From Cytophaga aurantiaca DSM 3654 (GTDB lineage: Bacteria; Bacteroidota; Bacteroidia; Cytophagales; Cytophagaceae), in assembly GCF_000379725.1 (NCBI RefSeq), contig NZ_KB903644.1:1-35469 (forward strand): a DNA stretch of 35,469 bases, read 5' to 3'. Each line of letters opens with the position of its first letter. Positions within the stretch are counted from its first letter, which is position 1. The notes below the pieces were generated by a model that searched no databases, was not told the origin of the DNA, and was given only the letters and a program-made list of their open reading frames with translations. Both the position numbers and the translations under genes were made by a program. Of the stretch, positions 8,047 through 16,154 are shown piece by piece.

Positions 8047-9141
8047 TTACATCTTCGGCTTATCTACAATGACTTTAATCTTATCGCCCAACTTTACACC
8101 GGAAAGCACTTCTGCTTTGATGCCATCCGACAAGCCGGTTTTGATCAACTGTTTTTTAAATTCCTGAGGTTTGGTTTCTACTTCTACATAGACAGAATCT
8201 CCGCTGAACTGGATCAACGATTCTTTCACAGAAAGTACCGAATCTCTGCGCTGCAATACCAGATCGGCATTGGCACTGTAACCTGAACGGATGTAAACCG
8301 TCTTGTCAATTTTTACTGCTGCTTTAATCTCGAATTTAATGGCACCGTCTTCGGTAATACCTTTGGGAGAAATAAACTCAAGCGTTGCAGGAAACACTTT
8401 ATTGTCAATGGCTGCAATGTGTAGATCCACTTCCATACCCGGCTTGATCTTCCCTACTTCAGACTCATCTACTTTCCCCAAAAAGATCATGTCGTTCATG
8501 TTCGCAATGAATGCGATGGTTGTTCCTTCGTTGAATGTATTTCCTTCGATCACAAAGCCGCCTTCTTCTACGGGCACATCCAGCACCATCCCGCTCACCG
8601 TAGCGCGTACCAGGTTTGTTGCATTTCCTGCCTGCTTGGTTGCACCATCTTTAACGATGTCGTAATTATTAACCGCTGCACGCAAACTCTCTTTCGCCTG
8701 ATTGTAGTCCAGTAGATATTTATTGTACTCTGCTTCGGGAATCAGATCGTCGTCAAACAATTTTTTGTAGCGTTTGTATTCGGTCTCCGATTGAGTAAGC
8801 TGAAGTTTTGCTTTCTCTACATTTGTTTCTGCATTGTTCAAATTTGCCATGTTTGGCACAATACGGATGCGTGCGATCAATTCACCTTTTTCAATATACT
8901 GTCCGGCTTCAACAAACAGTTTATCTACAATGCCCGATACCTGAGATTTAATCGCAACTTCTTTGCGCGGAACAATGGAGCCTGCAGAAACAGACTTCTG
9001 TACAATGTCGCTGTAGAACAGTGTATCGGTTTGAAAGACCACCGGTTTCTTTTGTGAATTCTGATACAGGAACCAAAATGTCCAGACAAAAAGAATTGCC
9101 AGGCCGGCAATAAGTGTATAGGTAATAATTTTCTTGATCAT
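8047..9141 (-). CDS. Periplasmic adaptor (membrane fusion) subunit of a MacAB-TolC-type exporter, 364 aa
   Basis: HlyD/RND-type adaptor. An N-terminal membrane anchor covers about residues 5-25 (IITYTLIAGLAILFVWTFWFL). The first half of the lipoyl domain follows (VAIKSQVSGIVDKLFVEAGQYIEKGELIARI, about 62-92), then an alpha-helical hairpin (about 100-150, LNNAETNVEKAKLQLTQSE), the second lipoyl half (NLVRATVSGMVLDVPVEEGGFV) and beta-barrel and membrane-proximal domains to the end. Such adaptors bridge an inner-membrane ABC permease and an outer-membrane TolC channel. It follows the permease gene by only 4 bases, so the two are co-transcribed, and the matching TolC-like gene is at 11481. Confidence 0.92.
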   Translation of the reverse strand: MIKKIITYTLIAGLAILFVWTFWFLYQNSQKKPVVFQTDTLFYSDIVQKSVSAGSIVPRKEVAIKSQVSGIVDKLFVEAGQYIEKGELIARIRIVPNMANLNNAETNVEKAKLQLTQSETEYKRYKKLFDDDLIPEAEYNKYLLDYNQAKESLRAAVNNYDIVKDGATKQAGNATNLVRATVSGMVLDVPVEEGGFVIEGNTFNEGTTIAFIANMNDMIFLGKVDESEVGKIKPGMEVDLHIAAIDNKVFPATLEFISPKGITEDGAIKFEIKAAVKIDKTVYIRSGYSANADLVLQRRDSVLSVKESLIQFSGDSVYVEVETKPQEFKKQLIKTGLSDGIKAEVLSGVKLGDKIKVIVDKPKM

Positions 9142-9145
9142 ATAT

Positions 9146-10396
9146 TTATTCTGCTCTTAAGGCTTCAATCGGATTTATATTAGCGGCTTTGATTGCAGGA
9201 ATGAGTCCAGCCAACGCACCGGCAAAAACAAGGATAACCGTTGCGGTAATAGCAACATTAAAATCAATATCGGGATTGGTAAAATAGGAATTCTTCGACT
9301 CTGCACCCGACAGCATATCTTTAAAGGATTCAACAAGCAATACGCCTGCTAGCAATCCAAAATACCCTGCTAAGGATGTGATGAAAATGGATTCCTGTAT
9401 GATCAATGAAATGATGGAGATGGGTGTTGCGCCTAGTGCTTTCCGAATACCGATCTCTTTGGTTCGTTCTTTAACAATAATCAGCATGATGTTGCTGACA
9501 CCTACAATTCCTGCAATGATGCTCATGATACCCACACCCCAGATAAAGATGGTGATACCGAAAAACAATCCATTTATCTTTTGTGTTTCTTTACCGGAGT
9601 TCCAGCCACCGACTGCATTTTTGTCTTTGGGCGATACAAGATGTTTGGTAGCGAGATACAGTTTTACTTTCTCCTCAACCACCAGCGGATCATACCCATC
9701 TTTGGGTGCAATTCCAAAGACACTAATTCTGTCGGGTAGGTTAAATGTGCCTTGCAGTGTAGACAAGGGAATAAATATTTTTTCAGAATCATCGCGGCCG
9801 CTTCCTCCCATATTCTCTACTTCAAAGCAACCGATCACCTGAAAGTATACACCTTTTATCTGAATGTATTTTCCAAGAGATGGCTCCTGTCCGAATAAAA
9901 GTTCACGTACACGCGTACCGATTACGGCTACTTTGCGCTTTTCATTCAGATCATTCTGATTGATGAATCGACCTTCAGAATATTTCATCGGACGTACCTT
10001 ATTCAGATCGGGTACATTGCCATCTACTTTAAAATTACCGGTAGCGTTTTTATAATTGATGGTGTAATCTCCGGTAAGCGTGGTACCTGCAGCAATGTAT
10101 AAAAGCTCCGGCATTTGCTTTCTCAGGTATTCATAATCGTCGTTCTTAAAGCTCACGTATCTGCCGGGCTTCATACCTTGATACGGTATGGTCGTTTTTC
10201 CTCCCCAGATCCACATGGTATTTTTAGCCATGCTGCTGAAGTTTTGGTTCACTCCATTCTCCAGACCTTTACCGGCAGCCAGTAAAAGTACGAGCATGAA
10301 GATCCCCCAGAAGACACCAAATGCTGTGAGCAAGGTTCTCAGCGGATGCTTCTTAATGGTATTAAATATTTCCTGCCACTTATCTAAATCGAACAT
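9146..10396 (-). CDS. ABC transporter permease, MacB/FtsX family, 416 aa
   Basis: The architecture is that of a MacB-type permease without the fused ATPase. A first transmembrane helix lies at about residues 18-42 (LRTLLTAFGVFWGIFMLVLLLAAGKG). A large periplasmic MacB_PCD domain follows (about 45-275), then three C-terminal helices of the FtsX fold (about 280-310, 328-360 and 380-405), with the conserved cytoplasmic segment VKERTKEIGIRKALGATPISI between the second and third. It ends with the typical IPAIKAANINPIEALRAE. Proteins of this family do not carry substrate through the membrane; they drive a periplasmic substrate into the TolC channel. The ATPase is encoded separately at 10554, with a 157-base gap carrying palindromic repeats. 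Confidence 0.93.
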   Translation of the reverse strand: MFDLDKWQEIFNTIKKHPLRTLLTAFGVFWGIFMLVLLLAAGKGLENGVNQNFSSMAKNTMWIWGGKTTIPYQGMKPGRYVSFKNDDYEYLRKQMPELLYIAAGTTLTGDYTINYKNATGNFKVDGNVPDLNKVRPMKYSEGRFINQNDLNEKRKVAVIGTRVRELLFGQEPSLGKYIQIKGVYFQVIGCFEVENMGGSGRDDSEKIFIPLSTLQGTFNLPDRISVFGIAPKDGYDPLVVEEKVKLYLATKHLVSPKDKNAVGGWNSGKETQKINGLFFGITIFIWGVGIMSIIAGIVGVSNIMLIIVKERTKEIGIRKALGATPISIISLIIQESIFITSLAGYFGLLAGVLLVESFKDMLSGAESKNSYFTNPDIDFNVAITATVILVFAGALAGLIPAIKAANINPIEALRAE

Positions 10397-10418
10397 ATTT
10401 TATTTTTATAACTACACC

Positions 10419-10538
10419 AGTGGTCTGACCACTAAATAGAATCATTTGAGTATAATTTCAATCACAGATCACTAAAGAGTGGTCTGACCACTTTGTTGAA
10501 CAAGTCGTCTGACCACTGAAAAAAGTGGTCGGACGACT
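10419..10538. promoter_or_regulatory. Cluster of four AGTGGTC-N-GACCACT palindromes (ATPase-permease gap)
   Basis: Four 15-base sites: 10419-10433 and 10478-10492 are identical perfect palindromes around a central T. Sites 10503-10517 and 10524-10538 each have one half changed to GTCGTC/GACGAC. The last two lie 21 bases apart start to start and together can also form a 15-bp hairpin with a GAAAAA loop. The cluster is upstream of the permease gene and repeats the motif found before the ATPase and TolC-like genes. This fits operators of a dimeric repressor; the TGGTC-N-GACCA core resembles sites of FadR-type GntR regulators. No regulator gene is visible here. Confidence 0.6.
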
Positions 10539-10553
10539 GTGAATACTTATACA

Positions 10554-11213
10554 TCATTGCATCAATCCATCTTTCAATCGGATGATGCGATCCGTGCGAT
10601 CTGCGATATCGTGTTCGTGGGTAACAATGATCACGGTGATGCCCGAAGCGTTTATTTCTTTTAACATTTTCATTACATCATACGATGTCTGTGTATCTAA
10701 TGCACCTGTAGGTTCATCGGCTAAAATAACTTTCGGCTTGGAAACTAATGCACGCGCAATGGCTACACGTTGTTTCTGTCCGCCGGATAATTGATTGGGC
10801 ATGTGTTCAGCCCAGTCTTTCAATCCTACACGATCCAGATAATCCAGTGCAATGGCCATACGTTCTTTTCGTCCGACACCCTGATAATATAAAGGAAGTG
10901 CTACGTTTTCAACGGCATTTTTAAAGGCAAGCAAATTAAAGGATTGAAATACAAAGCCTAAAAATTTATTGCGATAAAACGCTGCCTTTGATTCCGAAAG
11001 ATCTTTGATCAATGTTCCGTTCAGCCAATATTCACCTTCATCATAATCATCCAGAATTCCCAGTATGTTCAGCAACGTTGATTTCCCCGAACCGGAAGAT
11101 CCCATAATGGATACGAATTCCCCTTCACCGATCGTTAAATCTATACCTTTAAGCACATGCATGGTATTGTTGCCGGTGGTATACGATTTATTTATATTCT
11201 TTAATGTTATCAT
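10554..11213 (-). CDS. ABC transporter ATP-binding protein, LolD/MacB type, 219 aa
   Basis: A compact, complete nucleotide-binding domain. Walker A is GSSGSGKST (38-46), the Q-loop Gln is at about 90, the signature LSGGQ is at 142-146, Walker B is VILADE (162-167) followed by PTGALD, and the switch His is at 199 in VTHEHD. The fold ends with RIIRLKDGLMQ, close to the minimal family length. It would energise the MacB-like permease at 9146, which has no ATPase of its own. It is the first gene of the minus-strand operon; its upstream region is shared with the divergent TolC-like gene and holds five palindromic sites. Confidence 0.94.
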   Translation of the reverse strand: MITLKNINKSYTTGNNTMHVLKGIDLTIGEGEFVSIMGSSGSGKSTLLNILGILDDYDEGEYWLNGTLIKDLSESKAAFYRNKFLGFVFQSFNLLAFKNAVENVALPLYYQGVGRKERMAIALDYLDRVGLKDWAEHMPNQLSGGQKQRVAIARALVSKPKVILADEPTGALDTQTSYDVMKMLKEINASGITVIIVTHEHDIADRTDRIIRLKDGLMQ

Positions 11214-11329
11214 GAAACTGGGAACAAACTCAAATGTAACGCCAAACTAGCCGAGATAGTTTACATTATCAACAAAAGAGTGTATTTTTATCGGGATTAA
11301 TATCAACATAAAATCTTGATTAAGTATCG

Positions 11330-11436
11330 AGTGGTCGGACCACAAAAAAAAGTGGTCGGACCACCGTGGCAACTTATTTCGTCGGATCACATAATTAACA
11401 TCATTCGTCCGACCACTTTTTTGTGGTCAGACGAAT
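11330..11436. promoter_or_regulatory. Cluster of five GTGGTC-N-GACCAC palindromes in the divergent ATPase/TolC promoter region
   Basis: 15-base sites at 11330-11344 and 11351-11365 (cores GTGGTCGGACCAC, perfect and 21 bases apart), 11377-11391 (degenerate TTTCGTCGGATCACA), 11403-11417 (ATTCGTCCGACCACT) and 11422-11436 (TGTGGTCAGACGAAT). The cluster lies 117-223 bases upstream of the ATPase start and 45-151 bases upstream of the TolC-like start, where an operator controlling both directions would sit. The last two sites can also pair as a hairpin across a T-run. Confidence 0.62.
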
Positions 11437-11480
11437 TGTAACACAAGCTTTAATCAATCTAATCCCCTAACAATCTTCTT

Positions 11481-12896
11481 ATGAAGAAGCTATTTATACT
11501 TTTCATTTCCCTATCCGCTTTTTCAACGTACGCTCAGGAAACATGGACCTTACAGCAATGTCTGGAGTATTCTGAAACACATAATTCTCAGTTTCAAAAA
11601 ATTAAAAATGCCAGCCTTATAAGCGAACAGAATATACTGCAGGCAAAAGGTGCTATGCTGCCAACCATCAATGCCAGTGCTTCTCAGAACTATAACTTCG
11701 GTAGAAGTATTGACCCTTTTACCAACGTGTATTTGAATCAACAGGTACGTTCAAACAATTTTAACGTGAACGGAAGTCTGGTTTTATTCAACGGTTTTTT
11801 ATTACAGAATTCATTGAGACAAAGTAAAGATGATGTAGCTGCGGCACAGCAGGATATTGATCAGTACCGACTGGATCTGAGTATTTCTATTGTTCAGGCT
11901 TATGTATCCATTCTGATGAATGAAGAGATCTGGACGAATGCAAAACTACAGGCTGAGACTACAAAAGGTGTATATGAACGCACCGATAAGTTAAAGGAGT
12001 CGGGTGTGGTTGCAAAAAGCTCTGCCTTGGACGTATATGCGCAATGGAAAACGGAAGAAGCAAATGTAATTCAGACAAAAAATAATCTTGATCTTTCGTA
12101 TTTAAATCTGGGTTTGCTGCTTGAACTGACGGATCCTATGTCTATCCGCATTGTAAAACCGGCACAGAATCTTGAAAAAAATCAGCTGAGTTATGCTTCT
12201 CCACAAGCTGTTATGGATGTAGTGATCGAGCAGATACCGCAATTAAAAAGCTTAGAGTATAAAAAACTAAGTGCAACCCATGCATACTATGCGAACAAAG
12301 GCAGGTATTATCCAAGACTTACATTAAACGGCTCGTTGGGTACCTTATATTCAACTTCAGGAAAGTATGTTTCCGGACAGCAATACAACGGCACCCAGGT
12401 GATCGGTATTACAGAAAACACCAATGAAAATGTACTGGCGAATTACTACACGAATATCTATTCAGACAAACCATTCAACACACAGATAAAAGACAATTAC
12501 AGCAAGTTCATTGGCGTAACCTTAAGCATTCCGATCGTAAACGGATTGCAGGTACGAACTACCGTACACCGAAATAAGATTGCTATGACCCAGGCAGATC
12601 TTGATTACAACATTGCCAGGATCAGCCTACAACGTACCATATATACGGCCTATTATCAGGCAAGTGGTAGTCAATCAAAATTGTCTGCATTGTATGAATC
12701 CTATAATGCAACGCAGGAATCCTTCCGCAATGCGGAGAAAAGATTTGACGGAGGCTTAATTACATCTGTTGAATTCAACCAGATGAAAAATACCCTGAAC
12801 CAATCTCAATCAAACTTGGTACAGGCAAAGTATGATTTCATCTTTAAAAATGCGATATTAGAAATATATTCCGGTCAGCCGGTAAACATTCAATAA
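11481..12896 (+). CDS. TolC-family outer membrane efflux protein, 471 aa
   Basis: A signal peptide covers residues 1-19 (MKKLFILFISLSAFSTYAQ). The mature protein shows the two-fold TolC/OEP repeat. It starts WTLQQCLEYSETHNSQFQKIKNA, with long coiled helices DDVAAAQQDIDQYRLDLSISIVQAYVSIL and NKIAMTQADLDYNIARISLQRTIY. Two beta-rich insertions would form the outer-membrane barrel (NASASQNYNFGRSIDPF and LTLNGSLGTLYSTSGKY). The C-terminal ENAEKRFDGGLITSVEFNQMKNTLNQSQ block is typical of Bacteroidota members. It forms the outer-membrane channel of the export system whose inner-membrane parts are divergently encoded at 8047-11213. Shared palindromic sites upstream suggest co-regulation. Confidence 0.93.
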   Translation: MKKLFILFISLSAFSTYAQETWTLQQCLEYSETHNSQFQKIKNASLISEQNILQAKGAMLPTINASASQNYNFGRSIDPFTNVYLNQQVRSNNFNVNGSLVLFNGFLLQNSLRQSKDDVAAAQQDIDQYRLDLSISIVQAYVSILMNEEIWTNAKLQAETTKGVYERTDKLKESGVVAKSSALDVYAQWKTEEANVIQTKNNLDLSYLNLGLLLELTDPMSIRIVKPAQNLEKNQLSYASPQAVMDVVIEQIPQLKSLEYKKLSATHAYYANKGRYYPRLTLNGSLGTLYSTSGKYVSGQQYNGTQVIGITENTNENVLANYYTNIYSDKPFNTQIKDNYSKFIGVTLSIPIVNGLQVRTTVHRNKIAMTQADLDYNIARISLQRTIYTAYYQASGSQSKLSALYESYNATQESFRNAEKRFDGGLITSVEFNQMKNTLNQSQSNLVQAKYDFIFKNAILEIYSGQPVNIQ

Positions 12897-12923
12897 TACA
12901 TTACTTAATACGTTTAATATATT

Positions 12924-14015
12924 ATGAGAAACAACAACCAAGCTCTTGTCTGGGTATTTCGATTTATCGTCGCGATACTCTTTATTTTTTCCGCATATAC
13001 AAAACTTATTCCGATCGAAGCTTTTGAAAAACAATTGGTCGACCAAGGCATTACTAACTGGTGCTTCGCTCCCATTCTTGCTAGATGTATCATTTCATTT
13101 GAATTCTTTTTAGGCATTGCTTTTTTACAAAATCATTATTTCAAGAAATTTATTTTGCCGGCTACAGCCTTAATGCTTATTGCATTCTGTATTCACTTAA
13201 CGTATCAGATGATTACACAAGGCAATTCAGGAAACTGTGGTTGTATGGGACAAATCATCCCGATGACACCGCTGCAAGCCTTAATTAAAAATGTTATTAC
13301 ACTTGGTTTATTAGCGTATATCTTTTTCAACTATAAGATCATTAAAGATCAGAAACACCGCTATCCGATTTTCATTTTGCTTGCGTGTTTTGCAATCATC
13401 TTCTGGAAATACAGACCGGTATGCGGATGTGATGCAGGTAGTACAGCTGTAGCTCCACAAACAAATGTTATTGAACCAATCATAAAGATCGATACGGTAT
13501 ATGTTGAAAAACCTGTAAATGGAAAAGGTACAAAAACACCAACAATAGATCCGAAGAAAACTCCATTGACAAAAACCGAACCGATCAAAACCGAACCGGT
13601 AGCTGACGTAAAACCAGGTCTGCCTAAAACAACTTCGATCTTTGCTCCTTATAAAAATTTCAGCACAGGTATTACAACGAATTTAGATGCAGGTAAAAAT
13701 ATCGTCTGTCTCTTCAATGTGGATTGCGATCATTGCATGAACACGTGTAAAGAACTGATTGAAATTCATAAAACAAATAAGCTCCCTCCTGTTTACATTT
13801 TATTCTGGGGAGAAGAATCTCAGAAAGATGCCTTCTTCAAATTTGCTGGCGGAAGCTTCCCGTATGCATTTGTTGATGCAGGTAAATTCTTCCGTTTATT
13901 AGACAAAGCTCCTTCACCGCCAAGAATAGTAGTATTGGATGAAGGAAATATTGTTGGCGATTTCACATCTGACACATTCAAAAAGCAAGCATTGCTTGAT
14001 GCAGTAAATAAATAA
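12924..14015 (+). CDS. MauE/DoxX-like membrane protein fused to a thioredoxin-like domain, 363 aa
   Basis: Residues 1-165 hold the MauE/DoxX-type four-helix core: VFRFIVAILFIFSAYTKLI, a second helix about 50-68, a third about 78-97, then the cysteine loop GNCGCMG (Cys105 and Cys107) and further helices about 118-162. A VCGCD pair (Cys167, Cys169) follows the last helix. A Thr/Lys/Pro-rich linker (about 185-235) leads to a thioredoxin-like domain (about 245-363) with CDHC (268-271) in the position of CxxC, an extra Cys275, and an APSPPRIVVLDE stretch in the place of the cis-Pro loop. The likely role is moving reducing equivalents across the inner membrane to a periplasmic thiol reductase. It is followed after 1 base by the amidase gene. 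Confidence 0.8.
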   Translation: MRNNNQALVWVFRFIVAILFIFSAYTKLIPIEAFEKQLVDQGITNWCFAPILARCIISFEFFLGIAFLQNHYFKKFILPATALMLIAFCIHLTYQMITQGNSGNCGCMGQIIPMTPLQALIKNVITLGLLAYIFFNYKIIKDQKHRYPIFILLACFAIIFWKYRPVCGCDAGSTAVAPQTNVIEPIIKIDTVYVEKPVNGKGTKTPTIDPKKTPLTKTEPIKTEPVADVKPGLPKTTSIFAPYKNFSTGITTNLDAGKNIVCLFNVDCDHCMNTCKELIEIHKTNKLPPVYILFWGEESQKDAFFKFAGGSFPYAFVDAGKFFRLLDKAPSPPRIVVLDEGNIVGDFTSDTFKKQALLDAVNK

Positions 14016-14016
14016 T

Positions 14017-14793
14017 ATGTTTTCTAAATCTGTTGCAGGTCTTTTATTTATCTGTTTGTTCTTAGTATCGTTTGATATTAAAAACACACGTTCGGTTAAA
14101 CTCAAACGCATTGTTATTGATGCAGGTCACGGTGGTAAAGACCCGGGCTGCAACGGTAAATCATCCAGAGAAAAAGACATTACCTTAGCGATTGCCTTGC
14201 AATTGGGTGAATTAATAAAAACAAATCTGCCCGATGTGGAAGTAACGTTTACCCGTAAAGACGATCATTTTGTAGAATTGCACGACCGTGCTTCGATCGC
14301 AAATAAAATTGCTGCCGACTTATTTATTTCCATACATGTGAATGCCGGTCCGGAACAATTTCTGGGAACAGAAACCTATTGTATGGGTTTGCATAAATCC
14401 GAATCGAATATGCTGGTCGCTCAACGCGAGAACTCTTCTATTTTAATGGAAGCAAATCAGCAAAGTAATTACGATGGTTTCGACCCCAACAAACCAGAGT
14501 CGTATATTATGTTTTCACTGTATCAAAGTGCGAACTTAACAAACTCCATGATTCTTGCAGGACAGATCGAAGAAGAATTCAAGACCTACAATCAGCGCTA
14601 CAGCAGAGGTGTTAAACAAGCAGGTTTTTTAGTGCTTTGGAAAACAACAATGCCATCGGTACTTGTAGAAACAGGTTTCTTAACACATGCAGAAGAAGAA
14701 GTGTATCTGAACTCTGAAAAAGGAAAGATGCATACAGCGTATGGTATCTATAGTGCGATAGAGGACTATAAGCAGATGATCGAGGCTGAGTAA
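14017..14793 (+). CDS. N-acetylmuramoyl-L-alanine amidase (Amidase_3 family), 258 aa
   Basis: A zinc amidase that cuts the amide bond between MurNAc and the stem peptide of peptidoglycan. Metal ligands are recognisable: His38 in IVIDAGHGGKDPG, Glu52 in REKDITLAIA and His107 in DLFISIHVNA. The catalytic glutamate is Glu218 in PSVLVETGFLTHAEEE. A hydrophobic N-terminus (residues 5-19, SVAGLLFICLFLVSF) serves as signal or anchor. There is no cell-wall binding repeat; this is the single-domain AmiC-like form usual in Bacteroidota. It starts 1 base after the MauE-thioredoxin gene, so both lie on one transcript, although no common pathway is obvious. Confidence 0.93.
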   Translation: MFSKSVAGLLFICLFLVSFDIKNTRSVKLKRIVIDAGHGGKDPGCNGKSSREKDITLAIALQLGELIKTNLPDVEVTFTRKDDHFVELHDRASIANKIAADLFISIHVNAGPEQFLGTETYCMGLHKSESNMLVAQRENSSILMEANQQSNYDGFDPNKPESYIMFSLYQSANLTNSMILAGQIEEEFKTYNQRYSRGVKQAGFLVLWKTTMPSVLVETGFLTHAEEEVYLNSEKGKMHTAYGIYSAIEDYKQMIEAE

Positions 14794-15188
14794 ACAGGGG
14801 CCGGACACGATTAAAGGATTGCCCAAAAATACACGATTACTTCGGTAGTTAATTTTATGAGCTGTGAAAAGATTAAGAATTTAAATATGAATAAATAACT
14901 AAGCTCATTTATTGTACTGCCCAGCTTCATTGCCGTCACATTTATGTGACGGATCACAACACGATTACGACACGATTAAAGGATTGCAAGATAGACAGGA
15001 TTAGTCCACGATTACGACACGATTAAAAGATTAATACGATTGACAGGATTACTCCGGTGGTTAATTTAATTGTTTATTTAGTATTATACTTTTTGATTAA
15101 GAAAAAAAACTCATAACTTATTACTAGTTATTTACTCCTTATTACTTTTTACTGACCACTGTCTACTGACAACTGACCACTTAGTTTT
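14794..15188. repeat. Non-coding gap with direct repeats and a partial hairpin element
   Basis: No ORF. A phrase CACGATTACGACACGATTAA occurs at about 14960-14979 and 15007-15026, with partial copies at 14804-14820 and 14831-14840. Variants of ATTACTTCGGTAGTTAATTT follow at about 14837-14856 and 15048-15067. At 14924-14953 is a 30-base sequence repeated exactly at 15919-15948; it contains the hairpin CCGTCACA-TTTA-TGTGACGG. The end (about 15152-15182) is a low-complexity ACTGACCACT/ACTGACAACT run. Confidence 0.5.
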
Positions 15189-15728
15189 ATGACCGACACT
15201 CAATTACACGACCTGAAATTTCCTATTGGTGAATATAACAAAACAGTTAATCCATCGAAAGAGCAACTTGCCGCTTTTATCTCGGACATTCATTTATTTC
15301 CGCAACGCTTGCGAGAAGCAGTGGAATCTTTGACACAAGCGCAGCTGGATACCACGTATCGTCCGGGTGGGTGGACAATCAGACAAGTGATCCATCATTG
15401 TGCAGATAGTCACATGAATAGTTTTATTCGATTTAAACTGGCTTTAACAGAAGACAATCCTACCATCAAACCCTATTGGGAAGACCGTTGGGCAGAATTG
15501 GTGGATAGTAAAATGGCAATCGAATTCAGTCTGCATATTTTAGATGGCTTACATACACGCTGGACTGCCCTACTGGATTCGCTTACAGAAGCAGAACTAA
15601 AACGGGTATTCAAACATCCGGAACATTCGACACCTTTTAAAATAGACGAATACATTGGATTGTATGCTTGGCACAGTAATCATCATCTTGCTCATATTAC
15701 AGAATTAAAGAAACGGAAGGGCTGGTAA
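15189..15728 (+). CDS. DinB-fold metal-dependent transferase, BstA/YfiT-like, 179 aa
   Basis: The whole length matches the YfiT/BstA group of the DinB four-helix fold. The N-terminal DLKFPIGEYN is followed by helix 1. The first metal ligand lies in GGWTIRQVIHHCADSHMNS (His69). The motif YAWHSNHHLAHI gives His162 and His166, spaced as in Bacillus subtilis YfiT. Characterised relatives are nickel- or zinc-dependent bacillithiol S-transferases or putative hydrolases; several Bacteroidota make bacillithiol, so a thiol transferase role in detoxification is plausible but not shown. The protein is cytosolic. It is flanked by repeat-bearing gaps and followed by a strong bidirectional terminator, so it is a single-gene unit. 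Confidence 0.87.
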   Translation: MTDTQLHDLKFPIGEYNKTVNPSKEQLAAFISDIHLFPQRLREAVESLTQAQLDTTYRPGGWTIRQVIHHCADSHMNSFIRFKLALTEDNPTIKPYWEDRWAELVDSKMAIEFSLHILDGLHTRWTALLDSLTEAELKRVFKHPEHSTPFKIDEYIGLYAWHSNHHLAHITELKKRKGW

Positions 15729-15751
15729 ATTTCTTTATTATTAATTTAACT

Positions 15752-15805
15752 CTCTATAATAAAAGAACCTCGTTTAAAATTAAATGAGGTTCTTTTATTA
15801 TAGAG
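15752..15805. terminator. Strong bidirectional hairpin terminator
   Basis: A near-perfect stem of about 25 bp (20 exact bases, 15752-15771 with 15786-15805, plus an inner T/A stretch and one G-T pair) closes a four-base loop. It lies 23 bases after the stop of the BstA-like gene. A run of T lies within the right arm, so it should terminate transcription from either side. Confidence 0.85.
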
Positions 15806-15876
15806 TATTCAAGTTTATTTCACACTGATCCATTGACCAATCACTTATAAACATTCAAACCGTTGGCTAAAGCACA

Positions 15877-15947
15877 ACGGCAATGAAGCGCGGCAGTTCT
15901 TTAATTAACATTTGCCGCGCTTCATTGCCGTCACATTTATGTGACGG
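15877..15947. repeat. Two overlapping hairpins, intergenic repeat element
   Basis: A 19-bp perfect inverted repeat (15877-15895 with 15913-15931) overlaps a second 8-bp hairpin (15928-15947, CCGTCACA-TTTA-TGTGACGG). The shared bases mean the two structures exclude each other. The right part (15919-15948) is repeated exactly at 14924-14953. The left flank has a GTTGGCTAAAGCACAACGG string like those at 1543 and 5629. Confidence 0.6.
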
Positions 15948-16064
15948 ACAAAATACAGATCCCAAAAAGGAAACCCATTTCAATCGAATGGGTTTCTTTT
16001 TTTATTGGAATAACTTCTAAAAATCAATATAATCCAGTTTTATAAAAAAAATATTCTAAAAAAC

Positions 16065-16093
16065 GTTACCTATACGTAAGCGGTATGTATATG
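16065..16093 (+). promoter_or_regulatory. Candidate ECF promoter of the PL1 pectate lyase gene
   Basis: GTTAC (16065-16069), exactly 17 bases, then GTATATG (16087-16093). It lies 62 bases before the start of the lyase coding region at 16155. It is the weakest of five island copies because the T-rich stretch after GTTAC is missing; box sequence and spacing still fit. Confidence 0.55.
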
Positions 16094-16154
16094 TTTTAAG
16101 AATGGAGTTATTTATTAATTCTATTTATTGAACAATGCATTAACCTGTATGTAT

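Noticed and set aside
10503-10538. Rho-independent terminator between ATPase and permease genes
   Set aside because: The hairpin is made from two copies of the palindrome that recurs at seven other sites, some without hairpin partners, and there is no T-run on the minus strand after it. An operator or repeat explanation fits better.
16128-16154. Upstream TTG start for the PL1 gene
   Set aside because: The extra residues (MNNALTCMY) would place polar sequence and a Cys before a complete signal peptide that begins naturally at the ATG 16155.
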